A DNA stretch of 32,804 nucleotides from Helicobacter japonicus (GTDB taxonomy: Bacteria > Campylobacterota > Campylobacteria > Campylobacterales > Helicobacteraceae), in contig NZ_JRMQ02000016.1 of NCBI RefSeq assembly GCF_000762845.2, forward strand, positions 1 to 32,804, given 5' to 3'. Under the pieces are notes generated by a model. That model worked only from the letters and a program-made list of their open reading frames with translations. It had not been told where the DNA came from and ran no database searches. A program made the translations under genes and the position numbers. The first letter of the stretch is position 1, and the number at the start of each line of letters is the position of its first letter. Shown piece after piece: positions 1 to 10,323 of the stretch.

Positions 1-366
1 AATATATGTGATTTGTTGCTTTGTTTTTTCTATTGCTAAATCAATCTTTGTAATTTGTGTATCCAAATAAGAAGCAATGGCTTTCTGCTCTTGTAGGGGT
101 GGGATTGCAAAATCAACATTGATAAGCTTTTCTAATACCAAATGAGAAATACTAACACGATTAACAATAGATTCAAAAACCCCAAGTTTTCCATAAACAA
201 AAAATAAATACAGAAAGAATCTAGCGTCTTGCAAAGCATTTAAAGGAACTTTATGAACAGAGTTTTGAATATAACATTCATCTAGCTCATCATTCCAAAT
301 GCAAGTCTTACCAACTTCCCCACCCTCACTTACCAATAAATCACCTTTTAATAAATATAACCTTAC
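1..366 (-). pseudogene. hsdS: Type I restriction specificity subunit (HsdS), 5'-truncated fragment
   Basis: The minus strand encodes part of a target-recognition domain (GDLLVSEGGEVGKTCIW) followed by the conserved HsdS region (IPPLQEQKAIASYLD) and the start of its coiled-coil spacer. HsdS chooses the DNA sequence that a type I restriction-modification complex binds. The reading frame meets a stop codon at 367-369 just upstream of the recognition domain and no start codon is available, so the N-terminal part is missing here. The gene also runs off the window edge at position 1. The break coincides with the start of a repeat-rich gene-free stretch, so the gene was probably cut by insertion or recombination of the neighbouring element. 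HsdS genes often carry partial silent copies, so a recombination donor cassette is an alternative. Confidence 0.8.
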
Positions 367-368
367 CT

Positions 369-945
369 ACAATGCGTAAGCGTTGCAAAGATTCAGAATC
401 TAAAAAGCGAAGCATTGCGCGAAGCAAAATGCGTTTTAGATTCTGAATCGCTTTTGTAAAAAAGGTCCATAGAATCTTTTTTACAAAATTCAATTAGCGA
501 GGCGTTGTTTCAAAGAGAGGTTAGGTGTGAATTTGAAATATAAGCCCTTAATGTGTTCCCCCTTATTTCTCCCCCCTCGCTTCCTCTCCTACCGATTGTT
601 TGAGCGATAGTTTTTGCGCTTTTTACGATGAGTAAAAAGCTATCAAATGCAAAAAGCTATCAGCGAAAATTTGGGATTAAGGGGGAATAAGGGCGGTAAG
701 CCTCGCATATTATTATAGAGGCGCATTTATGCGCTTCGTAGCGCACCGCTGTAAGCGAATAGCCAAGCGAATGCGTGAGCGAAACAAGCTGGAGACCTTG
801 ACTCCTGCTAACGCGGAATAGACTTTAGGCTATGTAGCCCGAGCAAACGCGTAGCGGTTGCGAGGTTCAGCGTGTGGGATTTTTTGCGAAATTGAAAACT
901 TGCTAGAGATTCTGTGCGATTGAATCTTAATTACAAATCACTTGA
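369..945. repeat. Gene-free junction rich in inverted repeats
   Basis: I see no gene in this stretch. It holds a series of hairpins: 16-bp arms at 390-405 and 434-449 (GATTCAGAATCTAAAA and its complement); 13-bp arms at 452-464 and 476-488; 9-bp arms at 618-626 and 632-640 nested in larger imperfect arms at 606-617 and 649-661; a 10-bp pair near 555 and 673; and a tight hairpin GCGCATTTATGCGC at 721-734. From 721 to 890 the sequence is richer in G+C than its surroundings and repeats motifs such as AAGCGAAT. It separates a truncated hsdS from a 5'-truncated ICE gene, so it may be a decayed recombination junction. A structured RNA cannot be excluded, but no known family is recognised. Confidence 0.6.
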
Positions 946-3900
946 GGATTCACAATTTGTAAATTAACCGAAGATTTTTTAAAACAAAATGACCTTAAGG
1001 ACTTCCTTAATACTTTAAAATTACAAAATGATACATCAAACTTAGGAGAAGATAATGCAAGAATTGTCGGAATTGATAAAGCAAGAGGAGACAAAGGGGA
1101 TTCAAATCAACAAATTAAAAGAGAATCTTCACAGACTTATACAAGAAGTATTGAAAGAGGAAAACAAGATAACACAGGAGATTTACGCAATAATGAATTT
1201 ACCCAAGAAACTTCTGCAAAAGAAAATATCTTTAAAAACACTAGTGAGGATAACAAGAAATCTAATTCCAAAGAGAACATTAGAAATGAACAATCTTTTA
1301 GAGAAAATAGACGATTTGAGGGTAGAGATGGGCAAAATGGAGAATATCTTGAGCCAAGCGGAAGTAACACGAGAGATGATGGACAAAATAAGCAAAGAGT
1401 GGAAAGAGATGAACAAAGACCTCAAAACGCTCAAAGTAGAACTAATGAACGAACCAATGAAGAGATTAAAGAGCTTAGAGACATTTCATCACGAGATAAA
1501 TTTGCTATCACAGAATCTCAAGTTATCACAAGAACAAGAGAATATCAGCAAAGAATTAGCACTTTACTGCAATCCCAATTTGCAAATGGCATTATTCAAA
1601 GAACTTTGGAAGCTTTACGCAGTGCGAAAAAAGAACAAAATCTTAGAGAAAGTAGAAGTAGATTTGAAAATAAAGCAACACAAAATTATCACACAAATCC
1701 TAGATTTAATGGACGAGAAGCAGGAAGCGCTTTTGAAATGAAAGACAAGGTGGAGAGATTGAATCTGCAGGAGGATTTCAACAGCTTGATAGGAACAATA
1801 TACAGCCAGATGGAGAACAACAGCGAGGAAAGAGAGAATTTGCTTCAGAGTCAAGAGAGATTTCAACTTCCACGAATGATAGAAGACCATATAGAAACAA
1901 CAATGGAGGAGACAAACGAGGAGATTATGCGACAAATAGAAATGATTTACAACAATCAAGCGAATTTTCAAGCCCTCAAGTTAAGCAAACAAGCGAACAA
2001 AGTAGCGAAACAAATTTCGCAAGTGAAGATGAATTTGCCAACAAGCTTTCAGATTCTAAAGACATTAGCGACTTATCTAGCGATGAAACAATCCAAAGAG
2101 AATTTAATCAAGCAAATATTCTACAAGAACCTAGAAGAGCAAATGATACTATTTTTAATACAGATACATCAGAATCTCAAAATGCAAATAATGACAATAG
2201 AACAGAACGAGCAAATAGGGAAGAAATGGGAAGAATTGACCAACAAGTCAAACAAGATTTGGAGTTTAATTTATTTGCTGATGATAGAGAGCAAACTTTA
2301 TACAAACAAGGTATTAATAAACAAGAAATCTTGCAAGATGCACAAAGCGGAGGAATTAGAGAATCTCAAGCAGAAGATAGAAACAATGGACCAAGAGAAT
2401 TTGAAATTGATAGTAGATTCTTACAAGAACAGGGAAGCAATAGATTTAGAGTATTTACTGAATACGAATTTCTAAAAAGATATGAACAAGAAAGCTTCAA
2501 AGGACAAATGACTTCAAATTTTCCAAAAAACAAAGGATAGAAGCAAATTTAAAAGCCTTAAGGCTTACACAAGTTCTTTTTATGCGTATGGAATTACTCA
2601 AAGCAAAAGATGAAATAAATCAAGTGGCGATTGAAAAAAAATTTCAGCATCTAAATATTACAAAAGAAGAATTAAATCTCAAAGAATTTCAAAATTTTTC
2701 CTTTAGCACTTTAGCAATAAAAGAAGAAGAACAAGCATTGCTCGCTCAATATAGTGGATTTGGGGGGCTTAGAGATTTATTTTTTAATGAGGAATTTAAA
2801 GAGTTAGAGAATGAGCTTAAAGATTTAGTAGGAGAGATGTATTATAAAGAAATTAGAGAATCTAGTTTTAATGCCTATTATACTCCAAAAGATGTGATTG
2901 AAAGTATTTATTTGGGTTTGCAAAATTTAGGAGTGCCAAAGGATAAAAGAATCTTAGCTTTAGAGCCAAGTTGTGGCACAGGGCGTTTTATTGCACTTGC
3001 TCCAAATAATTATGAATTTCAAGCGGTAGAAAAAGATACGCTTTCAGCTACGATTGCTAAGTTCTTGCACCCACAAGTAAGAATCTATAATCAAGGTTTA
3101 GAAGAAGTAAAATTTAATAATGAATTTGATGTTATTGTGGGCAATCCTCCTTTTGATAATCAAGTGAAAATAAGGGATTATAGTTCATTGGGAAATAACA
3201 AAAGTATCCATAATTATTTTGCAATCAAATCAAGTGAATTAGTAAAAGACAATGGAATCGTAAGTTTTGTTATCACAAGTTATTTTTTAGATAGTGAGAG
3301 AAATGCCCATAGAGAAATCCTGCATAAAAAAGGAGACTTCCTTTCCGCTTATAGATTACCAAATGCAGTATTTAAGGAAAGCAACACTAATGTATTAACT
3401 GATGTTTATTTTTATCAAAAACTTAGCAAAGATGGTTTGAAGCGAAGAAAAAAAGCTTTTAAAAAAGAAGAGAGCTTAAAACAAAAACAAATAACTTTTG
3501 TTAAAACTGCATCATTTGGCGAATTAGTTTCTGTAAATTCTCATTTTAATAAGAATGTAAAACATATTTTAGGGGAATTTGAAATTAAGGAAAACACAAG
3601 GTATGGACAAGAAAATATTAAATATGAAATGTTTGTGAAAGATAATGGAAATTGGAGTGAAAGTCTTAAAAAACAATTAGGAGATTTAATCCCTGTATTC
3701 AAAGATAATGCACCCTTTGAGAAAGAATTAAATTTGATTAATTTCTCTCTTTTAAGCACTGAAGAAGCAATTAAAGTTAATAGTTTGGGGGTTGGAAATC
3801 TCTTTTTTATGGATAATAAAATTTATGTGAAAGGTGAGTATTCAAGTTGTGAAGAGGCTTATTTTAGTGATGGTTTAGATATAAGTAAAATGGATTTAGT

Positions 3901-6900
3901 GCCAAAGGCGCATATTCTTAAAATAGATAAAAAGAATTTTCAATATAAAAGATTTTTAAACAGAGATGAAGTGCAAATTGCTAAAAAAAATCATAGATTT
4001 TAGAGATTTGTTTAATGAGAATTTAAAAAGTGAAAAACATTATTTGGACGATGAAGAGAGCAATACAATTATTTTGAAGCAAAAGGAAAGATTAAGAGAG
4101 TTAAGAAGCGAAATTTTATATCTTGCGAATGTTAAATCTTTTCATCAAAATAATAGGAATAAGACAGATAAACAAGGAATGGTTTTGCAGCATAATTTAC
4201 AAAATATTTTAAATTTGGATAAGCTTGCGCGATTTAGTATTCTTGCAACTGAAACGAAAAACGATAAGGGAAATTATGAATTATCTCCCATATTAAAGAT
4301 GAGAGCATATAAGCCTTTACAAAAAAGCCTAGCTAATTCAAATGAAGAAGCTTTACAAAAAACTATCAATGAAAAAGGTTTTATTGATGAGAGAACTTTG
4401 CAAGATTATAAACCAAATACACCACTTAATGAAATATTACAAGATTTATGCGAGAAACAATTAATCTTTTATAGGATAGATAGAGACCCACAAGATAATG
4501 TTTTTTATCAATTAGCAGGTGAGTTTTTAAGCGGAAATGTAAAAGCAAAATATGAAAGAGTGCAAAGTTTAATTAAGCAAAAACAAGAGGGAACTTTTAT
4601 AGGTTTCCCAAAGCCTCATTTAGATTTAAACCAAACAGCTTTAGCTTTGAAAGAAGTTTTCCATTCATATTTGTATTATGAGGATATAGAAACTTCTTTT
4701 GGTGCTAAATTTGTGCCAATAAAATATTATGAAGATTTTATTAAAGAAAGCTTTTTTAACGACCCAACTAAAGCTATTGTAAAAGTTAGTTTTTTAAATG
4801 GAGCATATTCTTTAGAAAAATTTAAAATTTTAAGAGAGGATTTTAATGATGGTGAAATAGTTTTAAAAGAAGTTGAAGCCTCCAATTATGATTTTAATGA
4901 AGTTGGACTAAGCTTAGAAATTTTGCGAGAAGATGCAAGCATAATGTTTGCAAAAGAATCTTTTATTGAGAATGTATTGAATGGTAAAAGTCTTGAAGTT
5001 TATCATTTTGAACCTCACCCATACGATAGTAAAAAAAAATTAAAGTAAGCGAGAGTATTTCCACAAAAATCGCTTTAGAAAAAGCGGGGATTCTAAGGTG
5101 AATAAAATGTGTGAGAAAGTTCTATTCCACTATAAAGATGAATCTTATCATAATGGCACACAGCTTATTTTTTGTGATATGGGAGTAAGTAAGCAACATT
5201 CCCAAAAAATTGATGTCTATGCAGACATACTTAAAAAGCTTGTCCAAAAAGGAATCCCACAAGAACAAATTGCTTTTATAGGCGATGCGAAAACTGATAT
5301 TCAAAAACAAGAACTTTTTATGAAAATGAATGAGGGTGCAATAAGAATTTTAATTGGTTCAACCACAAAGATGGGAACAGGCACAAATGTGCAAAAAAAG
5401 AATTGTTGCAATGCACGAGCTTGATTGTCCGTGGAGACCTTGTGATTTAGAGCAAAGAATGGGGAGAGGGATTAGGCAAGGCAATATGTTTTTTGAAGAA
5501 GAATTGCAAAGAATGTTAGAATCTTTGAAAGAAAAGGATTTGAGTTTGGAAGTAAAAAATCAAATCCTAGAAGAGAATATAAAATTTAATATAGCCCATT
5601 ATCGTTATGCTACTGAACAAACTTATGATGCGAGAATGTTCCAGATTAATGAGCAAAAGCTAAAGCCTCTTGTGCAACTGAAATCTTTAAATTTTAATAA
5701 TGGGCAAAGAGTTTTTGAGGCAATAGATGCAGAAGTAGCAAATGTCGCTGAAATGAAAGCAGTCGCAACAGGAAACCCTTTTATTTTAGAAAAACATAAA
5801 ATTACTTCACTTCTAAAAACAGAGGAGAGGTATTATGAACAATATAAAAAAGTATTTTACAAAACGAACGAAGCCTTGAGGTTTTAAAAGCCAAAAAACA
5901 AAGGCTAGAAAATGAAAATGAAATCTTAAGGGAATTTGTTAATAATAAAGAATTTGAAAAAGAAAATTATATCATAGAATCTTTTGGGATAAAAATACAC
6001 AAAAAGACTATTAATAAAGAGCAGGAAAAAGAACACAAAGCTTTAAAAGGGGCTATCAATTTAAATATTGAAAAAATATTTAAAAATCCTAGTAATAAAG
6101 AAGTAGAGGTTTTTACAGCAAATAAAATCAAAGTCGTTTTAAGAGGAAAATTTAGCGAACTTGGTGGAGATTTTATCTATACAGGGATAATGATTGATGA
6201 AAAGAATAGAGAATATGTGCCAAATAATATGTTTTTTAAAGCTCAAGGCGGGTGTTTAATCTTTGATTCTATTCCTAACCTTGATGGGCTTTTAACAAAA
6301 ACAAAAAATATAATGTCTAAAGCTTCAAGTTTTATTCATAAAAACAGCGAGAATCTAAAACTTACAATCAGTGAAATTACGCAAAAAGAAAACTTTCTTA
6401 AAAACAATACTTTAGGTAGTTATCCAAGAAAGATTTTGCTTGATACTTTAAAAGCTGATGAGAAAAATATTAATGTAATTTTTGAATTAATTGCACAAAA
6501 TAAGAAAGAGGGCATAAGAATTACACTTGATAGCAAAGAAATTCAACATTTGCTTCCGCAGTATCCAAAGCTTTTAGATGAGAGAGGGAAATTTAATTCT
6601 CAAAATACACAGAGTATCAATATCAGTGAAAATCAAGAATCCAAAATGTCAGATTCAACGAATAGAGCAATTTCTAAGGTAAATTGGAGTGAGGAATCGC
6701 AACCTATACAATGCAAAACAGAAGCAGATAAAAAACTTAAAATCTCTGATGAAGAGAAATATATTGCATTGATTGACAATAAAATTATACAAATAGAAGA
6801 GGCAAATATTGAGTTTCAAACTTTTGACAAAGAAGATGAGTTAGAGTATAGAATTGCTATTTTGGAACAAAATCAAACAAATATTTTGAATGCAAAGAGA

Positions 6901-6918
6901 AATAGGGATATATTGTGA
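946..6918 (+). pseudogene. Giant ICE DNA methylase/helicase, degenerate
   Basis: This is the remnant of a very large protein typical of conjugative elements: a disordered N-terminus, an N6-adenine methyltransferase and an SNF2-type helicase. The frame opens after a stop at 943-945 with no start codon. The Gln/Asn/Arg-rich region runs to about 2580. The methyltransferase follows (SAM motif LEPSCGTGRF near 2960-2993, catalytic NPPF near 3143). A central region is recognisable by LAGEFLSGNVKAKYE near 4516-4560. The helicase C-terminal half remains (IGSTTKMGTGTNVQK, then DLEQRMGRGIRQGN near 5446-5490), but the ATPase half with the Walker motifs is absent at about 5040-5095. One-base frame changes occur near 1737, 2525-2530, 3983-3990, 5393-5399 and 5846-5851, all in A tracts. 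The C-terminus is basic (KRNRDIL). A working methylase/helicase cannot be made from this copy as read. Confidence 0.85.
5031..5095 (+). other. Internal deletion point removing helicase ATPase core
   Basis: Upstream the frame ends at EVYHFEPHPYDSKKK in an A9 tract (5031-5039). Downstream a new frame enters at DSKVNKMCEKVLFHYKD, which in intact relatives lies just before the helicase C-terminal domain. Between these two conserved blocks intact proteins carry several hundred residues with the ATP-binding GxGKT and DEAH-type motifs; here only about 18 codons lie between them. The exact breakpoints are not visible because the joining sequence matches neither side clearly. Confidence 0.7.
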
Positions 6919-6989
6919 GGGGCAATATTGACTTATTCATAATATACCAATATAATTACTTTGTAATTATATATGAAAGGTTAAATTTG

Positions 6990-7250
6990 ATGACAAAGTT
7001 AATAAAAATTGGCAATTCTTATGGTATTCGTATTCCAAAGGTTTTTATAAAAAAAGCCCATTTAGAAGATGCTGTTATTGATTTAAAATTATTTAAAAAT
7101 GGGCTTTTATTAAGTCCAAATAAAACACATCGTTCAAATTGGGATAGCGCAATACTTAGAAAAAGAGCAAAACAAGAAGATGATGTGCAAAATACAATCT
7201 CTTTGCAAAAGGATTTTGCTTGTGAGGATATGAGGGAATGGGAGTGGTAA
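6990..7250 (+). CDS. mazE: MazE-like antitoxin (AbrB/SpoVT fold)
   Basis: This 86-residue protein begins MTKLIKIGNSYGIRIPK, the classic swapped-hairpin AbrB-type DNA-binding fold of MazE antitoxins. The acidic C-terminus (CEDMREWEW) is the part expected to wrap around and block the toxin. The start is set at ATG 6990 because GAAAGG lies nine bases upstream; the same frame continues upstream to 6915, but that extension looks unlike the family. The stop overlaps the following toxin gene by 13 bases, the usual translational coupling in mazEF pairs. By analogy the antitoxin, alone or with toxin, would repress its own promoter in the AT-rich gap at 6919-6989. In the ICE the pair probably serves as an addiction module. 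Confidence 0.85.
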   Translation: MTKLIKIGNSYGIRIPKVFIKKAHLEDAVIDLKLFKNGLLLSPNKTHRSNWDSAILRKRAKQEDDVQNTISLQKDFACEDMREWEW

Positions 7251-7564
7251 TATTGAAGCAATTTGAGATTTTTTGGATAGATTTAAATCCCACAAAAGGA
7301 GCAGAAATTTCTAAAAAAAGACCTTGTGTGATTATTTCACCCAATGAATTAAACTATTTACAAACAAGACTTGTTGCACCCATTACCTCAAAAGGATTTG
7401 ATGCTCCTTTTAGGGTAAGTTTTGAACTAGAGGGTAAAAAGGCTAGAATCCTTTGCGACCAAATTCGTTGTGTGAGTGTGGATAGATTCTTAAATAAAAT
7501 TTGTGATTTAGAATCTAGTAAGCAAGAGGCTCTAAAAAATATTCTCCTAGAGATGTTTGCTTAA
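7238..7564 (+). CDS. mazF: MazF/PemK-type endoribonuclease toxin
   Basis: The 108-residue product matches the MazF/PemK fold: FEIFWIDLNPTKGAEISKKRPCV at the start (beta-1/beta-2 with the conserved Arg-Pro), then VAPITSK and a conserved ILCDQIRCVS strand. MazF toxins cut mRNA, tRNA or rRNA at short sequences; the specificity cannot be read from sequence. ATG 7238 lies within the end of mazE, with GAGGGA-like bases just before it; TTG 7253 is a possible alternative start. The frame is complete, so toxin and antitoxin both look functional even though neighbouring ICE genes are broken. Continued selection for the antitoxin would explain this. Confidence 0.88.
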   Translation: MGVVILKQFEIFWIDLNPTKGAEISKKRPCVIISPNELNYLQTRLVAPITSKGFDAPFRVSFELEGKKARILCDQIRCVSVDRFLNKICDLESSKQEALKNILLEMFA

Positions 7565-7586
7565 AGTTTAAAGGTAAGGAGGCTAA

Positions 7587-8309
7587 ATGATATTGGATAA
7601 TCAAGAATATATGCTAGATTTGTGTATAAGAATGGCTCATCACAGCACAGCAATAGAAGGTAATACGCTTACTCAAGATGAAACAGCTTCTATTATCCTA
7701 GATAATTATATTCCAAGAGCAATAAAAGATAGGGAATTTTATGAAGTAAGAAATTATAAATACCTCTTGCCTTATTTTATAGAAAAACTTAAATCAAATA
7801 CAAAGATTGACTTAGAACTTATAAAATTTTTTCATTCTTTTATAATGAAAGATTTGCACGAGGAAGCGGGGAAATTTAAAACCTTAGAAAATGCGATTAT
7901 AGGTGCAGATTTTGAAACAGCTAAACCTTATTTAGCATCTTCATTGCTTAAAGATATGTGCGATAACCTATATTATAAATTAGAAAACTCTAAAAATGAT
8001 GAGGAAAAAATTAAGGCAATTTTGCAATCCCATATTCATTTTGAAAAAATTCATCCCTTTAGCGATGGTAATGGGAGAACAGGTAGGCTTTTGATAATCT
8101 ATTCTTGTTTTGAGAATAATTTAACTCCTATCATTTTGCCCAAAGAAGAAAAGGCTTATTATATTTCTTGTCTAAGAGCAAACAAAATAGATGATGTGAT
8201 GATTGATTTTATTAAAAAAATTCAAAAGGAAGAACAACAAAGGATAGAGAAATTTAAGTCGGTTGCTTTGAGTCTTAAGAATGATTTGAAGCCAAAGAAC
8301 AGAAAATAA
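7587..8309 (+). CDS. fic: Fic-family AMP transferase with N-terminal inhibitory motif
   Basis: The 240-residue protein has a complete Fic signature HPFSDGNGRTGR (residues 156-167), including catalytic His156 and the phosphate-binding GNGR loop, preceded by the typical HIHFEKI helix. Fic enzymes usually transfer AMP from ATP to a hydroxyl of a target protein. Residues 20-25 (STAIEG, pattern S/T-x-x-x-E-G/N) match the inhibitory helix of class II Fic proteins, whose Glu blocks ATP binding, so activity is probably autoinhibited rather than controlled by a separate antitoxin. A strong AAGGAGG lies seven bases before ATG 7587, and the gene follows mazF by 22 bases, probably in the same transcript. 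The C-terminus ends in basic KPKNRK. The target is unknown; host-cell modification after secretion is possible. Confidence 0.9.
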   Translation: MILDNQEYMLDLCIRMAHHSTAIEGNTLTQDETASIILDNYIPRAIKDREFYEVRNYKYLLPYFIEKLKSNTKIDLELIKFFHSFIMKDLHEEAGKFKTLENAIIGADFETAKPYLASSLLKDMCDNLYYKLENSKNDEEKIKAILQSHIHFEKIHPFSDGNGRTGRLLIIYSCFENNLTPIILPKEEKAYYISCLRANKIDDVMIDFIKKIQKEEQQRIEKFKSVALSLKNDLKPKNRK

Positions 8310-8324
8310 ACTAAGGAGAACACA

Positions 8325-10322
8325 ATGCTAAATTTAACTTTACGAAGAGTTGATTTCAATGAATTAAGAGTTGAGGATATTTCAAAAAGACCTATTTTAA
8401 GTTCTTTACAAGAGTTTTGGAGTAAAAGTGAAAATGAATATATAGATTTTTTAGAAAAAAATAATATTGACTTTTACAAAAATTTCTCTTCTATTGCAGA
8501 GCTTAAAGAAGTTATGAAGCACGATATTACTATTCTTAATGCCATAGCAGAACAAGGCTTGGATAATGCCTTTGATTTTAAAACTATTAACTTGCTAAAA
8601 TCTAAGAATCTTAAAGAGATACACGACCACGAATTTATGAAACTAACGATTGATTTAAGACACATAAACAATCCTGAATCTAAAGAGCTTATTAAAGATT
8701 TATTTTTAGAAACCAAGAGTGTTTCTTTGGTTGATTTCGTAGATGTCAATGAGGATTCTTGTTCTCTTATCTATCATAAGAAAGGAGCATTTTATTATAA
8801 TGATGAACCCTATATGTGCAATACGAGAGAGAGTTTAACTTTGTTAGAAAATTATGAAGTGCCAAAAGATAATAATTTTATCCTTTCAAGACTTTTACTT
8901 GATTTAGCAAATAAGCTAGAAGAGAATGGCGTAGAAGAGAGTTTTTGTGTGCAATACAATAATGGAGAAGAAAATAATAAAAATATCCACGAAGTTATTT
9001 ATTGGGGGCATTTGAGTGCAGAAGAAAAAAAAGAAATTAAAGCTGAAATGCGAGAGCAAAAAGAGTTGAATAATGAGGCAAAAAGTCAAGCAAAACAAGA
9101 ACTAAAGGCAGAAGCAAATAACAATAGAAATTCTCTTAAGCCTCAAGAGGCGAAAGAAGTATTAGAACAAGAAAAGAATGTGCGTCTTTATAATATTTCT
9201 GAATTTGCTAAAGAACAAGCGGAGAATAAGACACAGGAATCTTTTAGTGAAGCAAAAGAAAGACAAGAAACGAAGATTAATGAGATTATTGCTAAAAGTA
9301 TAGAACTTTATAAACAAAAAGAACAAGAAAAGCTCAAAGCAAAGCTAGAAAAAGCAGAAAAAGATTCCGCAAATGCTTATAATGATTTAAAAGATTATCT
9401 CCACAATGGCTTAAGTATCTTAGAAGCCCTTAAAAATATTCAGCAAAAATATCGCAATGAAGATACAATTAATTTTGCTTCTTTACTTTTTAGCAAGGAT
9501 ATTTTAAATCTAAGGAGCAAGGAAGAAAAAATCATAAGTCTTACCCAAGAAAAAGGAGAGTTAAGGGCAGAGTGTGAAAATGCTTATAATGAAATAGAAA
9601 AAAGAGAAGAGACTATTTCTAAGCTTAAAAGCACGCTTCAGAGCAAGATTAATGAAATGCAAAATTATGAATATGAATTAGAAAAAAATTTTGAGGTAAA
9701 ACTCCAAGAAAAAGAAGCAACAATGCTGAAAGAGCTTGAAAATTTGCAAAAAGAACAAGAAAAGGTAAATAATGAGTATGAACAAGAAATTAAAGAGCTT
9801 GATTGTGCAAATGAGGAGTTAAGCAATGAAAATAAAAAGATTAATGAACAAAATTTAAAGCTTAACTCTCAAAATGCAGCTCTGCAAAAGTCTTTAAGTG
9901 AGGTTGAGAGCAGATATGAAAAAGACAAAGAGCAAATGAAACAAGAAACAGAAATTCTAAATAGTGAAAATAAAAAAATCAATGAAATAAACTTCAAATT
10001 AAGTTCTCAAAATACTCTCTTAGAATCTCATTTAAAAGAACAGAAAAAAGAGTTAGAATCCTTACAAAAAGAATTTAAAGAAAAGCTAGAGGTAGCAGAA
10101 TCACACATTAAAAAACTCTATAAACTTGAAGCACAAGTAGAAATTTTTAATGACAAAGAAAATATGTATAAAGAACAAATCAAGGAGCTTAAGAGCAAAA
10201 ATACTGCTTTAGAAGGAAAACTAAGTAACATAGTTGAAAATATGATGAATAAACAAAATAGTCAGCCACAAGCAAAAACTGAAAAATCCAAAAGAAGCAG
10301 AGACATATTGGGAGATATATAG
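8325..10322 (+). CDS. Large coiled-coil ICE protein of unknown function
   Basis: I do not recognise this 665-residue protein as a named family. Residues 1-230 look globular (LRRVDFNELRVEDISKRP at the start). From about 235 to 645 it is almost wholly charged heptad sequence rich in Glu, Lys, Gln and Asn, predicting one long coiled coil with a short break near residues 345-390. The C-terminus carries KRSRDILGDI, nearly identical to the end of the giant methylase (KRNRDIL). Start ATG 8325 has AAGGAG nine bases upstream. The next gene begins one base after the stop, so the two are co-translated. A scaffold or a secreted ICE protein would fit, but both are guesses. The frame is intact despite an A8 run near 9027. 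Confidence 0.75.
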   Translation: MLNLTLRRVDFNELRVEDISKRPILSSLQEFWSKSENEYIDFLEKNNIDFYKNFSSIAELKEVMKHDITILNAIAEQGLDNAFDFKTINLLKSKNLKEIHDHEFMKLTIDLRHINNPESKELIKDLFLETKSVSLVDFVDVNEDSCSLIYHKKGAFYYNDEPYMCNTRESLTLLENYEVPKDNNFILSRLLLDLANKLEENGVEESFCVQYNNGEENNKNIHEVIYWGHLSAEEKKEIKAEMREQKELNNEAKSQAKQELKAEANNNRNSLKPQEAKEVLEQEKNVRLYNISEFAKEQAENKTQESFSEAKERQETKINEIIAKSIELYKQKEQEKLKAKLEKAEKDSANAYNDLKDYLHNGLSILEALKNIQQKYRNEDTINFASLLFSKDILNLRSKEEKIISLTQEKGELRAECENAYNEIEKREETISKLKSTLQSKINEMQNYEYELEKNFEVKLQEKEATMLKELENLQKEQEKVNNEYEQEIKELDCANEELSNENKKINEQNLKLNSQNAALQKSLSEVESRYEKDKEQMKQETEILNSENKKINEINFKLSSQNTLLESHLKEQKKELESLQKEFKEKLEVAESHIKKLYKLEAQVEIFNDKENMYKEQIKELKSKNTALEGKLSNIVENMMNKQNSQPQAKTEKSKRSRDILGDI

Positions 10323-10323
10323 A

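Noticed and set aside
740-880. tmRNA or other stable RNA
   Set aside because: Some pairing is possible, but no tag-peptide frame, CCA end or other known RNA signature could be found.
1055-1741. A 228-codon frame starting at 1055
   Set aside because: The frame overlaps the better one that contains NRRFEGRDGQNGEYLEPSG and joins the giant ICE protein; the Gln/Lys/Glu-rich DNA stays open in more than one frame.
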